64,000 nucleotides of DNA from positions 248,001-312,000 of the forward strand of contig NZ_JADPKT010000094.1 in the NCBI RefSeq assembly GCF_023074075.1. The letters run 5' to 3'. Of the stretch, positions 50,609 through 59,821 are shown one piece after another. Numbering within the stretch: the first letter of the stretch is position 1; the number at the start of each line of letters is the position of its first letter. This DNA is from Bradyrhizobium sp. 138. Lineage in GTDB: Bacteria; Pseudomonadota; Alphaproteobacteria; Rhizobiales; Xanthobacteraceae. A program made the translations under genes and the position numbers. The notes beneath the pieces were generated by a model. The model had not been told where the DNA came from, did no database searches, and saw only the letters and a list, made by a program, of their open reading frames with translations.

Positions 50609-53600
50609 CTAATGCGCCTCGTCCCAATTGTTTGCCGCGCGTGCGTCGACATGCAGCGGCACCGAGAGCAGCACGGCCGGGAACGGCGCGTCCTGCATCA
50701 CGTGCTGCACGACGGGGAGCGTCGCCTCGACCTCGGCGTCCGGCACCTCGAAGATCAATTCGTCGTGGACCTGCAGCAGCATCTGCGCCGACAGCTTCTT
50801 TGCGGCGAGCGCGTCCTCGACCCGCGTCATGGCGCGGCGGATGATGTCGGCTGCGGTGCCCTGCAGCCGCGCGTTGATCGCGGCGCGCTCGTTGAAGGCG
50901 CGTACCGAGGCGTTCGACGCCTTGATATCAGGGTAGTGGCATTTGCGGCCGAACAGCGTGGTGACGTAGCCGTGGCTGCGGCAGAAATCGCGCGTCTCGT
51001 CCATGTAGGCGCGGATGCCGGGGAAGCGTTCGAAATACTTCTTGATGTAGGCCGACGCTTCCTCGCGGGCGATGCCGAGCTGGTTGGCGAGGCCGAAGGC
51101 CGAAATACCGTAGATGATGCCGAAATTGATCGCCTTGGCGCGACGGCGGATTTCGCTCGGCATGCCCTTGATCGGCACGCCGAACATTTCCGACGCCGTC
51201 ATGGCGTGAATGTCGAGGCCGTCGCGGAACGCCTGCTTCAGCACGGGAATGTCGGCGATCTCCGCGAGCAGCCTGAGCTCAATCTGCGAATAGTCCGCCG
51301 ACACCAGCTTGTGCCCCGGCGTGGCAATGAAGGCGCGGCGGATCTTGCGGCCGTCCTCGGTGCGCACCGGGATGTTCTGCAAATTCGGCTCGTTCGACGA
51401 CAGCCGACCCGTCGTGGTCGCGGCCAGCGCGTAGGTGGTGTGCACGCGATGGGTCTGCGGATTGACGTAAGTGGGCAGCGCGTCGGTGTAGGTCGATTTC
51501 AGTTTCGAGACCTGGCGCCACTCCAAAATCTTCTTGGGGAAGTCGTGGCCTTGCTCGGCGAGCTCGTCGAGCACCTGCGCAGTGGTCGACCACGCGCCGG
51601 TTTTCGTTTTGGTGCCCCCTGGCAGTCCCATCTTGCCGAACAGGATGTCGCCGATCTGCTTGGGGCTGCCGACATTGACCGGCTCGCCTGCGATCTCCTG
51701 GATCTCGGCTTCGACGCGCGCCGCGGTCTGGGCGAAGTCGCCGGAGAGACGCGACAGCACCTGGCGGTCGATCGAGATGCCGCGTCGCTCCATGCGCGCG
51801 AGCACCGACACCAGCGGCCGCTCCAGGGTCTCGTAGACCGCGGTCATGCGCTCGGCGACAAGGCGCGGCTTCAGCACGTGCCAGACACGCAAGGCGACGT
51901 CGGCGCCTTCGGCCGATAGTGCGGCGGCCTTGTCGATTGGTACCTGGTCGAAGGTGATCTTGCCCTTGCCGCTGCCGAGCAGCTCATTTTCCTTCAGCAT
52001 GGCATGACCGAACCAGCGCTCGGACAGCGAGTCCAATTCCTGCGAGCCGCGGCCGGCATCGAGCACGTAGGAGATCAGCAGTGCATCGTCGATGTTGCGC
52101 AAAATGATGCCGTGCTGCGCCAGCATCACGGCTGTGAATTTGACGTCGAAGCCGATTTTGAGAATGCCTGGTGATTCCAGCACTGGCCGCAGCGCTTGAA
52201 CCGCCTCTTCATGCTTGACCTGGTCGGGCGCAAGGCCGGCGTCGAACAGGCCGGCCCCGCCGCCGGACTGCTTGTGCGCCAGCGGCACATAGCAGGCCTC
52301 GTTCGGCGCCACCGCCAGCGCGATGCCGCAGAGATCGGCCTGCATCGGATCGATCGAGTTGGCCTTGATCTCGATCGCGACATGCCCGGCGTCATGAATG
52401 CGCGCGACGAATGCGTTGAGCTCCTTGAGGGACTTGATCGTCTGATACTTGCTCCGATCGACCGGGAGCTTGCGCATGGCCTCTTCGCGCGCAGCAGCCA
52501 GCGAGATCGGCGCGCCTTTCAGGCTGGCGCCCTTATCGCCCTTGTCGCCGCCCGTCGGGCCGGCCGCAGGAGCGGCGAAGAGATCGCCGGAAGCCTCGGA
52601 CGGTTTTGCTTTCGCCGTGCCGCCGCCGGCCCGGGCGCTGCTGCTGTTGCTGGCATCGGCGTCGACATTGGCGGGATCGATCTGCGAATAGTCGGCGACG
52701 CGGCGCGTCAGCGTGGTGAACTCCATCGCCTTCAGGAAGGCGATCAGCTTGCGCGCGTCGGGCTCGTGGACGGCGAGGTCGTCGAGCGGCACGTCCAGCT
52801 TGACCTTGTCGTCGAGCAGCACAAGCTTTCGCGAGATCCGCGCCTTCTCCGCGTTCTCGAGCAATGCCTCGCGCCGCTTGGGTTGCTTGATCTCGCCGGC
52901 ACGGAACAACAATTGGTCGAGGTCGCCATATTCGGTGATCAGCTGCGCCGCGGTCTTGATGCCGATGCCGGGCACGCCGGGCACGTTGTCGGTGGAATCG
53001 CCGGCCAGAGCCTGCACCTCGACGACCTTGTTCGGGGGCACGCCGAACTTCTCGATCACCTCGGGGATGCCGATGCGGCGGTCCTTCATGGTGTCGTACA
53101 TGGTGACGCAATCGGTCACGAGCTGCATCAGGTCCTTGTCGGAGGACACGATCGTCGCGCTCGCGCCGCGCTCGCAGGCCTCGCGCACATAGGTTGCGAT
53201 GAGGTCGTCGGCCTCGAAGCCGCCTTGTTCCAGGCAGGGCAGATCGAAGGCGCGCACCGCTTCGCGGATCAGCGCGAATTGCGGGATCAGATCGTCAGGG
53301 GCCGGCGGCCGGTGCGCCTTGTATTCGGGATAGATCGCGTTGCGGAAGGTGACCTCCGACTTGTCGAACACGATGGCAAGGTGCGTCGGCCGGTTGTCCT
53401 CGGGCATGTCGCGCAGCAGCTTCCACAGCATGTTGCAGAAGCCGAGCACGGCGTTGACCTGCAGCCCGTCGGACTTGCGGTTCAGCGGCGGCAGCGCGTG
53501 GTAGGCGCGGAAGATATAGGAGGAACCGTCGACCAGGAACACGTGGTCGCCCTTGCCGGCTGCTTTCGCCGCGATTGGTTTGGCCGCAACCGGTTTGGCA

Positions 53601-53689
53601 GCAGCTGTCGCGGCGGGCTTGGGATCGGCGGCCTTGGGCGCTGCCTTGGTGTCAGCTTTGGCGGTGGTCTTCGGGGATGTTTTGGGCAT
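50609..53689 (-). CDS. polA: DNA polymerase I, apparently without proofreading site
   Basis: 1026 residues: a Lys/Ala/Pro-rich N-terminal extension (about 1-46), then a 5'-3' exonuclease domain (VDGSSYIFRAYHALP onward), an exonuclease-like central domain (about 415-600) and the polymerase domain with DYSQIELRLLAEIA (motif A), RRAKAINFGIIYGISAFG (motif B) and QVHDELIFEVP (motif C). Compared by eye with E. coli Klenow fragment, D355, E357, D424, Y497 and D501 correspond to E, K, T, L and G, so 3'-5' activity is probably absent. It fills gaps in repair and removes RNA primers. Confidence 0.95.
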   Translation of the reverse strand: MPKTSPKTTAKADTKAAPKAADPKPAATAAAKPVAAKPIAAKAAGKGDHVFLVDGSSYIFRAYHALPPLNRKSDGLQVNAVLGFCNMLWKLLRDMPEDNRPTHLAIVFDKSEVTFRNAIYPEYKAHRPPAPDDLIPQFALIREAVRAFDLPCLEQGGFEADDLIATYVREACERGASATIVSSDKDLMQLVTDCVTMYDTMKDRRIGIPEVIEKFGVPPNKVVEVQALAGDSTDNVPGVPGIGIKTAAQLITEYGDLDQLLFRAGEIKQPKRREALLENAEKARISRKLVLLDDKVKLDVPLDDLAVHEPDARKLIAFLKAMEFTTLTRRVADYSQIDPANVDADASNSSSARAGGGTAKAKPSEASGDLFAAPAAGPTGGDKGDKGASLKGAPISLAAAREEAMRKLPVDRSKYQTIKSLKELNAFVARIHDAGHVAIEIKANSIDPMQADLCGIALAVAPNEACYVPLAHKQSGGGAGLFDAGLAPDQVKHEEAVQALRPVLESPGILKIGFDVKFTAVMLAQHGIILRNIDDALLISYVLDAGRGSQELDSLSERWFGHAMLKENELLGSGKGKITFDQVPIDKAAALSAEGADVALRVWHVLKPRLVAERMTAVYETLERPLVSVLARMERRGISIDRQVLSRLSGDFAQTAARVEAEIQEIAGEPVNVGSPKQIGDILFGKMGLPGGTKTKTGAWSTTAQVLDELAEQGHDFPKKILEWRQVSKLKSTYTDALPTYVNPQTHRVHTTYALAATTTGRLSSNEPNLQNIPVRTEDGRKIRRAFIATPGHKLVSADYSQIELRLLAEIADIPVLKQAFRDGLDIHAMTASEMFGVPIKGMPSEIRRRAKAINFGIIYGISAFGLANQLGIAREEASAYIKKYFERFPGIRAYMDETRDFCRSHGYVTTLFGRKCHYPDIKASNASVRAFNERAAINARLQGTAADIIRRAMTRVEDALAAKKLSAQMLLQVHDELIFEVPDAEVEATLPVVQHVMQDAPFPAVLLSVPLHVDARAANNWDEAH

Positions 53690-53763
53690 GGCCGCAATGT
53701 ATGAATTTTTGCGGACTTTGACAGCCTTGAGAGGGGGATTTTTGGGCGGATTCCCACACCTCT

Positions 53764-53808
53764 CGTCATCCCCGCGCCCCGTGCGCAATTGCGCACTAGG
53801 CGGGGACG
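53764..53808. repeat. Short palindromic repeat upstream of polA
   Basis: CGTCATCCCCGCGCCCC and GGCGGGGACGCAC flank an inner perfect GTGCGCAATTGCGCAC. Of the same family as 50548-50591 (both hold TGCGCAATTGCGCA-like cores). Lies between polA and the acyltransferase gene on the same strand. Confidence 0.65.
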
Positions 53809-53822
53809 CACCGAGAACGGTG

Positions 53823-54890
53823 CTACTCCGCCGCCTGCAACACCGGCCCCGCCTTCCTCGGCGCGATCCAGAACGCATCCGGTCGCTCGAACAGGAAGTG
53901 CGCATTGAGACGCAAGGCGGCCCGCCAGATCGCGAGCGCACCGATCACCCCGGCGACGGTGACGATCAGCGACACCGTGCCGATATCGAGAATGATTCCG
54001 GTGCGCAGCAGCAGCGTCCGTGTCGCCGCCATCGGCAGGAAGAAGGCGAGATAGATCACGATCGAATGCTCGCCGCAGAAGCGGAGGAAATTCAGCCACT
54101 GCGCGCGTGCGAGCAGCGTGCCCATCGTGATGATGGCACAGGCGCCTGCGAAGCCGAGCGCAAGCGAGACGATGCCCCATTCGCTGGCGCCCCACGCGAC
54201 GAGGCCGGCATTGACCAGCGCCCAGGTCGCGAGCGCTGCGAGCGCAAGCGCCGGGTGCTTCCGCGCGCGGTCCGACAGCGCGAACACGTAAGGCGCGAAC
54301 AGATATCCCGAATAGAAGTAGACGAAGCGCGCGCAGAACTCGTCGATGACGGTCCACCCCGTCGTGATGCGTGCCGTCTCCAGCGCGGCGGCAACGAGCC
54401 AGATCGCGAGTGGCGGGATCCTGCGTGTCAGTTTTGTGACCACGAAGAAGATCGGCAGCAGATAGATGAACCACAGCGTGCCGAACGGCTCGATGAAGGA
54501 TTCCAGATACAAGAGGCCAACGTGGTGCCAGCTCGTCTCGGCCGCGAAAGCGGGCGCCTTGAAGCCGAACTGGATTGTCACCCAGACGACATAGAAATAG
54601 GCGAAATGCACCACCTTGCGGTCGAGATAGGTGCGCCAGTCTCGGTCGATCACCAGCGCCAGGAACAGGCCCGAGATCAGGAAGAAATCCGGCATCCGGA
54701 ACGGCTTTGCGAAAGCGACAGCGACATGCATGAAACCGGTCTCGCCGGCGGCGAGCTCGACCCCCAGCACCGAATGCATCATCACGACCATGATGATGCA
54801 GATGCCCTTGGCGTAGTCGACCCAGTCGACACGCGCGGCAGAAGCGGCCTTGGTGCCTCCGCTCCCTGCGATTGTGCCTGATGGTGCCAT
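53823..54890 (-). CDS. Acyltransferase family membrane protein (acyltransferase 3)
   Basis: 355 residues with about ten hydrophobic segments. The N-terminus RVDWVDYAKGICIIMVVMMHSV has the catalytic His and surrounding residues of acyltransferase 3 proteins such as OafA/OpgC, and FFLISGLFLALVI is the next conserved part. These enzymes O-acetylate or O-succinylate cell-surface sugars. It is divergent from the UDP-glucose dehydrogenase gene, another polysaccharide gene, with about 200 bp between. Confidence 0.87.
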   Translation of the reverse strand: MAPSGTIAGSGGTKAASAARVDWVDYAKGICIIMVVMMHSVLGVELAAGETGFMHVAVAFAKPFRMPDFFLISGLFLALVIDRDWRTYLDRKVVHFAYFYVVWVTIQFGFKAPAFAAETSWHHVGLLYLESFIEPFGTLWFIYLLPIFFVVTKLTRRIPPLAIWLVAAALETARITTGWTVIDEFCARFVYFYSGYLFAPYVFALSDRARKHPALALAALATWALVNAGLVAWGASEWGIVSLALGFAGACAIITMGTLLARAQWLNFLRFCGEHSIVIYLAFFLPMAATRTLLLRTGIILDIGTVSLIVTVAGVIGALAIWRAALRLNAHFLFERPDAFWIAPRKAGPVLQAAE

Positions 54891-55088
54891 GGTGTCCCTT
54901 TTCGAGGCGCCTTCCGCCCGTTCTGTTCGGGTGTGGGTCAGTGTGGGGCCCCAGCGGTTTCCGACTTCTTTACCGGTTCAATCCCCATGCCGCTTTTTTG
55001 TCTGCGGACTGTTCCTTCCCATCGGGAAAATGCTAAACCGCCCCACGTCGGGGTTTCATTTCGTTAACCAATCTAGACAGGGATTTTC

Positions 55089-56405
55089 ATGCGCATCGCG
55101 ATGATCGGCACGGGCTATGTGGGATTGGTGTCCGGGGCCTGCTTTGCTGATTTCGGTCACGACGTCACCTGCGTCGACAAGGACGAGAAGAAGATCGCGG
55201 CGCTCCATCGCGGCGAGATCCCGATCTATGAGCCGGGGCTCGACGAGCTGGTTGCCGCCAACGTCAAGGCCAAGCGGCTCGACTTCACCACCGACCTGTC
55301 GAAGCCGGTTGCGGATGCCGATGCCGTCTTCATCGCGGTCGGCACCCCGTCGCGTCGCGGCGATGGCCACGCCGATCTCTCCTACGTCTATGCCGCCGCG
55401 AAAGAGATCGCGCAGTCGCTTCAAGGCTTCACCGTCGTGGTGACGAAGTCGACCGTGCCGGTGGGCACCGGCGACGAGGTCGAGCGCATCATCCGCGAGA
55501 CCAATCCCAGCGCCGACGTCGTGGTCGCCTCGAACCCCGAGTTCCTGCGCGAGGGCGCCGCGATCCGCGACTTCAAGTTTCCCGATCGCGTCGTGGTCGG
55601 CACCTCCGACGAGCGCGGCCGCAAGGTGATGGGCGACATCTACCGGCCGCTGTCGCTGAACCAGGCGCCGCTGATGTTCACGGAACGGCGCACCGCCGAG
55701 ATGATCAAATACGCCGCCAACGCGTTCCTTGCGACCAAGATCACCTTCATCAACGAGATCGCCGATCTCTCCGAAAAGGCGGGCGCCAACGTCCAGGAGG
55801 TCGCGCGCGGCATCGGCCTCGACAACCGCATCGGCACCAAGTTCCTGCATGCCGGTCCCGGCTTCGGCGGCTCGTGCTTCCCGAAGGACACTAAGGCGCT
55901 AATCAAGATCGCGCAGGACTACGACGTCTCCTTGCGCATCGTCGAATCCGTGTTGGCCGTGAACGAAAATCGCAAGCGCGCGATGGCGCGGAAGGTGAGT
56001 CAGGCGCTCGGCGGCTCGCTGCGCGGCAAGACCATTGCGGTGCTCGGCCTCACCTTCAAGCCCGACACCGACGACATGCGCGATGCGCCGTCGATCCCGC
56101 TGGTGACGGGCCTGATCGACATGGGCGCGACCGTGAAGGCGTTCGATCCTGTCGGCATGGAGCAGGCCAAGGGCGAGCTGCCCAGCATCACCTATTGCGA
56201 GGACGCGTATTCCTGCGCGCAAGGCGCCGATGCGCTCGTCATCGTCACCGAATGGGTCCAGTTCCGCGCGCTCGATCTCGACCGGCTGAAGAGCGTCATG
56301 GCGCAGCCCGTTGTCGTCGACTTGCGCAACATCTACCGCCCCGAAGACATGGAAGCCGCCGGCTTCACCTATGAGAGCGTCGGCCGCCCGCCGGTGCAGG
56401 GCTGA
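55089..56405 (+). CDS. ugd: UDP-glucose 6-dehydrogenase
   Basis: 438 residues. GTGYVGLVSGACFADFGHDV is the NAD-binding start, TVPVGTGDEVERII and ANPEFLREGAAIRDF are family motifs, and GPGFGGSCFPKDT has the catalytic Cys (C263). Converts UDP-glucose to UDP-glucuronate for acidic exopolysaccharide or LPS. A GDP-mannose dehydrogenase function is less likely since the residue pattern and size fit the UDP-glucose group. It has its own leader including a CCCC/GGGG hairpin near 55035-55050. Confidence 0.93.
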   Translation: MRIAMIGTGYVGLVSGACFADFGHDVTCVDKDEKKIAALHRGEIPIYEPGLDELVAANVKAKRLDFTTDLSKPVADADAVFIAVGTPSRRGDGHADLSYVYAAAKEIAQSLQGFTVVVTKSTVPVGTGDEVERIIRETNPSADVVVASNPEFLREGAAIRDFKFPDRVVVGTSDERGRKVMGDIYRPLSLNQAPLMFTERRTAEMIKYAANAFLATKITFINEIADLSEKAGANVQEVARGIGLDNRIGTKFLHAGPGFGGSCFPKDTKALIKIAQDYDVSLRIVESVLAVNENRKRAMARKVSQALGGSLRGKTIAVLGLTFKPDTDDMRDAPSIPLVTGLIDMGATVKAFDPVGMEQAKGELPSITYCEDAYSCAQGADALVIVTEWVQFRALDLDRLKSVMAQPVVVDLRNIYRPEDMEAAGFTYESVGRPPVQG

Positions 56406-56430
56406 CGGCGGACAATTCTCCGTTAAATTC

Positions 56431-56504
56431 GTCATGGCCGGGCTTGTCCCGGCCATCCACGTCTGTTCAAGAACGTGGATGCCCGGGACGAGCCCGGGCA
56501 TGAC
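56431..56504. repeat. Palindromic repeat, GTCATGGCCGGG...CCCGGGCATGAC type
   Basis: GTCATGGCCGGGC and GCCCGGGCATGAC are inverted ends with an inner CCACGT/ACGTGG pair (CATCCACGTCTG, AACGTGGATG). It lies between ugd and hrpB on the same strand. Confidence 0.75.
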
Positions 56505-56517
56505 GAGTGGATAGGCC

Positions 56518-58992
56518 TTGCCCCGCAGTTTCGACACACCGCTCCCGATCGATGCCGTGCTCGACGATTTGTCGCGCACGCTGGAGGCCAACAACGCGGC
56601 CGTGCTGGTGGCACCGCCGGGCGCCGGCAAGACCACGCGCGTGCCGCTGGCGCTGCTGGATGCGCCCTGGGCTAGGGATAGGAAGATCATCGTGCTGGAG
56701 CCGCGCCGCATCGCCGCGCGCGCCAGCGCTGACCGCATGGCCAAATCGCTGGGCGAGCGGGCCGGTGAGACCGTCGGTTATCGCGTCCGCTTCGGCTCGA
56801 AGATCTCGCGGGCGACTCGCATCGAGGTGGTGACCGAGGGCATCTTCACCCGCCAGATCCTCGACGATCCCGAATTATCAGGCGTTGCCGCCATCCTGTT
56901 CGACGAATTCCACGAGCGCTCGCTCGATGCCGACATGGGTCTCGCACTGGCACGCGATGCGCAAACCGGCCTGCGCGAGGATCTGCGCATCCTCGTGATG
57001 TCGGCAACGCTCGATGGTGCGCGCGTGGCAAACCTGCTGGGCGAGGCCCCCGTCGTCGAAAGCGAGGGCCGCGCCTTCCCGGTCGAGACGCGCTATCTCG
57101 GCCGCAAGGCCGACGCACCGATTGAGCGGCAGATGGCGGATGCGATCGCATCGGCGCTGCGCGCCGACAGCGGCTCGGTGCTGGCCTTCCTGCCGGGCGC
57201 CGCCGAAATCCGCCGCACCCAGAATTTTCTCGGCGAGCGCGTGCAGGACGCCTCCATCGAGGTCGTGCCGCTGTTCGGCGCGCTCGATGCCGCCGTGCAG
57301 GACCGCGCCATCGCGCCGGCGCCGAAGGGCACGCGCAAGGTTGTGCTGGCGACATCGATCGCGGAGACCTCGCTGACGATCGAAGGCGTCCGCATCGTGG
57401 TCGATTCCGGTCTTGCCCGCGTGCCGCGCTACGAACCCGATATCGGGCTGACGCGGCTCGAGACCGTGCGTGCTTCGCGCGCGGCGGTGGACCAGCGCCG
57501 CGGTCGCGCCGGCCGTACCGAGCCGGGCGTCTGCTACAGGCTCTGGGACGAGCCGCAGACGGCTTCGCTCGCGCCCTACACCCAGCCGGAAATCCTCAGC
57601 GCCGATCTGTCCTCGCTGGTGCTCGATCTCGCGCAATGGGGCGTCGCCGACCCCACAGCGCTGTCGTTCCTCGACCCGCCACCGGGGCCCGCCTGGAAGG
57701 AAGCCAAAAGCCTTCTCGCCGAGCTCAACGCGCTCGATGGTGACGGCCGCATCACCGCCGAAGGCAAGAGCCTGCGTGCCCTGGCGCTGCCGCCGCGGCT
57801 GGCGCGCATGATCGTGGATTCGCATCGCGCCGGCGAGGGCGAAGCCGCCGCGGAAATCGCGGCGATCATCACCGAGCGCGGGCTGGGCGGTGACAGCGTC
57901 GATCTCGAGCATCGCCGCGACCAGTTCCGCCGCGACCGCTCGCCGCGCGCGTCGAGCGCGCGCGATCTGGCGCGGCGCTGGGCATCGCAGGTCGCGGCTT
58001 CGGAGAAGGCCGGGCCGCAGGAGGATCTGTCGACCGGCCTGATGCTCGCTTATGCTTTTCCGGACCGTGTCGCGCGCAACCGCGGCAATGGCAGTTTCGT
58101 GCTGGCCAATGGCCGCGGCGCCGCCGTCGAGCAAACCTCCTCGCTCGCCCGCGCACCCTACATCGCGATCGGCCAGATGACGGGCACGGCGGCGAGCGGA
58201 CGCATCCTGCTCGCTGCGCAAATAACCGAAGGCGAGATCGAGAACCATTTCGCCGAGCATATCGAGAACGCGGACGAAATCACCTTCGACCGCGGCGCGA
58301 TGGCGCTGCGCGCGCGGCGCAAGCGCGTGCTGCACGCGATCACGCTGTCTGAAGCGACACTGGCTGTGTCGCCCTCAGAGGATACCGCGCGCATTTTCGC
58401 CGACGGATTGATCGCCGCCGGTCTCGATCGGCTGCCCTGGTCGAAGGCCGCCAAGCAATGGCGCGACCGCGTGATGTTCCTGCGCAAGGCCGAGGGCGAC
58501 AGCTGGCCTGACCTTACGGATGATGGATTGATTGCGCGGCGCGACGACTGGCTGGTGCCGGCGCTCTACGACAAGATCGCGCTGAAGGATATCTCGCCGG
58601 GCGATCTCTCCGACGCGCTGATGGCGCTGCTGCCGTGGGAGATGCGCGCGCGGCTCGACCGCGAGGCGCCGACGCATTTCGAGGCGCCGACCGGGAGTGT
58701 GCTCGCGATCGACTATGACGCCGAGCAGGGGCCGACCATCGCGGTGCGGCTGCAGGAATTGTTCGGTCTCAACACCCATCCCTCGATTGCAGCCGGCAAG
58801 GTGCCGCTGGTGCTGGAGCTGTTGTCGCCGGCACAGCGCCCGGTGCAGGTGACGCGTGATCTCCCGGGCTTCTGGCGTGGCAGCTACGCCGCCGTGCGCT
58901 CCGACCTGCGCGGCCGCTACCCGCGCCATCCCTGGCCGGACGATCCCGCCAATGCGCTGCCGACCCGGCGGGCGAAGCCGCGCGGGACGTGA
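56518..58992 (+). CDS. hrpB: ATP-dependent helicase HrpB
   Basis: 824 residues. DEAH-type helicase: PPGAGKTTRVP (Walker A), FDEFHERSLDAD (Walker B), VMSATLDG (motif III) and QRRGRAGRTEPG (motif VI), followed by the HrpB C-terminal domain. An RNA helicase probably involved in mRNA processing. The start is uncertain: the TTG at 56518 reads MPRSFDTPLPIDAVLDDL, but there is no clear ribosome site, and a palindromic repeat ends just upstream. Confidence 0.93.
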   Translation: MPRSFDTPLPIDAVLDDLSRTLEANNAAVLVAPPGAGKTTRVPLALLDAPWARDRKIIVLEPRRIAARASADRMAKSLGERAGETVGYRVRFGSKISRATRIEVVTEGIFTRQILDDPELSGVAAILFDEFHERSLDADMGLALARDAQTGLREDLRILVMSATLDGARVANLLGEAPVVESEGRAFPVETRYLGRKADAPIERQMADAIASALRADSGSVLAFLPGAAEIRRTQNFLGERVQDASIEVVPLFGALDAAVQDRAIAPAPKGTRKVVLATSIAETSLTIEGVRIVVDSGLARVPRYEPDIGLTRLETVRASRAAVDQRRGRAGRTEPGVCYRLWDEPQTASLAPYTQPEILSADLSSLVLDLAQWGVADPTALSFLDPPPGPAWKEAKSLLAELNALDGDGRITAEGKSLRALALPPRLARMIVDSHRAGEGEAAAEIAAIITERGLGGDSVDLEHRRDQFRRDRSPRASSARDLARRWASQVAASEKAGPQEDLSTGLMLAYAFPDRVARNRGNGSFVLANGRGAAVEQTSSLARAPYIAIGQMTGTAASGRILLAAQITEGEIENHFAEHIENADEITFDRGAMALRARRKRVLHAITLSEATLAVSPSEDTARIFADGLIAAGLDRLPWSKAAKQWRDRVMFLRKAEGDSWPDLTDDGLIARRDDWLVPALYDKIALKDISPGDLSDALMALLPWEMRARLDREAPTHFEAPTGSVLAIDYDAEQGPTIAVRLQELFGLNTHPSIAAGKVPLVLELLSPAQRPVQVTRDLPGFWRGSYAAVRSDLRGRYPRHPWPDDPANALPTRRAKPRGT

Positions 58993-59116
58993 GAACACGG
59001 CCTCATTAACCCTCCGCTCATCCTTTTCGTCAAAATAGCAGCGCTCCGGCCGCAGCTTCGCTCGCGGTCGGGCCTGTCGCGTGGTGAAATCGGGCTTTCG
59101 GCTCGGACGTGGTGTA

Positions 59117-59629
59117 ATGCGTAACATTATGATCTTCGCGGCCGTCATGATCGGCCTCGGCACCTTCATGGCCCAGGTGGCGGACAAGATGAGCTCGGCG
59201 TCCGCCACGTCAGTGCCGCGCACGACGGTCGCCGTCGCGGCTGCGGCACCGGCCGGGGGCCGCAGCCTTGCCATTTCCCGCGACGGCCGTGGTCATTTCC
59301 AGACCGAGGGCAGAATCGAGGGCCAGCGTATCGGCTTCATGGTCGACACCGGCGCCTCCGTGGTTGCGCTGAATGAGACCTCGGCCGCCCGCTTTGGCCT
59401 CCGTCCCTCGCGCAACGAGTACAACGCCACCGTCTCCACCGCCAACGGCACCATCAAGGCCGCGCGCACCCGCATCGCCATGCTCGATGTCGGCGGCCTC
59501 ATCGTGCGCGACGTCGATGCCATGGTGCTGCCCGACGCGGCGCTGTCGGAGAACCTGCTCGGCCTCTCCTTCCTCTCCCGCCTCAAGCGCTTCGAGTACG
59601 CCAACGGCCAGATGGTGCTGGAGCAGTAG
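59117..59629 (+). CDS. Clan AA aspartic protease (retropepsin-like), membrane anchored
   Basis: 170 residues. An N-terminal hydrophobic segment (MIFAAVMIGLGTFMA) anchors it. FMVDTGASVVALNE is the DTGA active site; GTIKAARTRIAMLDVGGLIV and ENLLGLSFLSRLKRF are further parts of the TIGR02281-type family. As these small members are dimeric, a single DTGA per chain is normal. Likely processes envelope proteins; the substrate is unknown. The ATG at 59117 is preferred over the upstream start at 59081. Confidence 0.88.
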   Translation: MRNIMIFAAVMIGLGTFMAQVADKMSSASATSVPRTTVAVAAAAPAGGRSLAISRDGRGHFQTEGRIEGQRIGFMVDTGASVVALNETSAARFGLRPSRNEYNATVSTANGTIKAARTRIAMLDVGGLIVRDVDAMVLPDAALSENLLGLSFLSRLKRFEYANGQMVLEQ

Positions 59630-59821
59630 GCGGGCCCTGCCGCGATCAGGCACCGTCCATTTCAAAGACATCTCTTTGCCTCGACCGCCCTCGCGGTAAC
59701 GTTTCTTCGTTACCAAACTGCCGCAATTATCGGCCATAAGCCTGCATTCCCGCCTTCCGCTGCAGCCTGGCATTCGCTAAGGCTGCCTCATTTCCTGCCC
59801 CCTATTCACGAGACCGTCTCA

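Noticed and set aside
53690..53941. Upstream extension of polA to 53941
   Set aside because: It overlaps a palindromic repeat and the acyltransferase gene and is Arg/Ser-rich; the ATG at 53689 matches the family start.
55032..55054. CCCC/GGGG hairpin before ugd as a riboswitch or terminator
   Set aside because: The stem is only four strong pairs plus flanking weak ones, and no known riboswitch consensus is found; noted within the ugd entry only.
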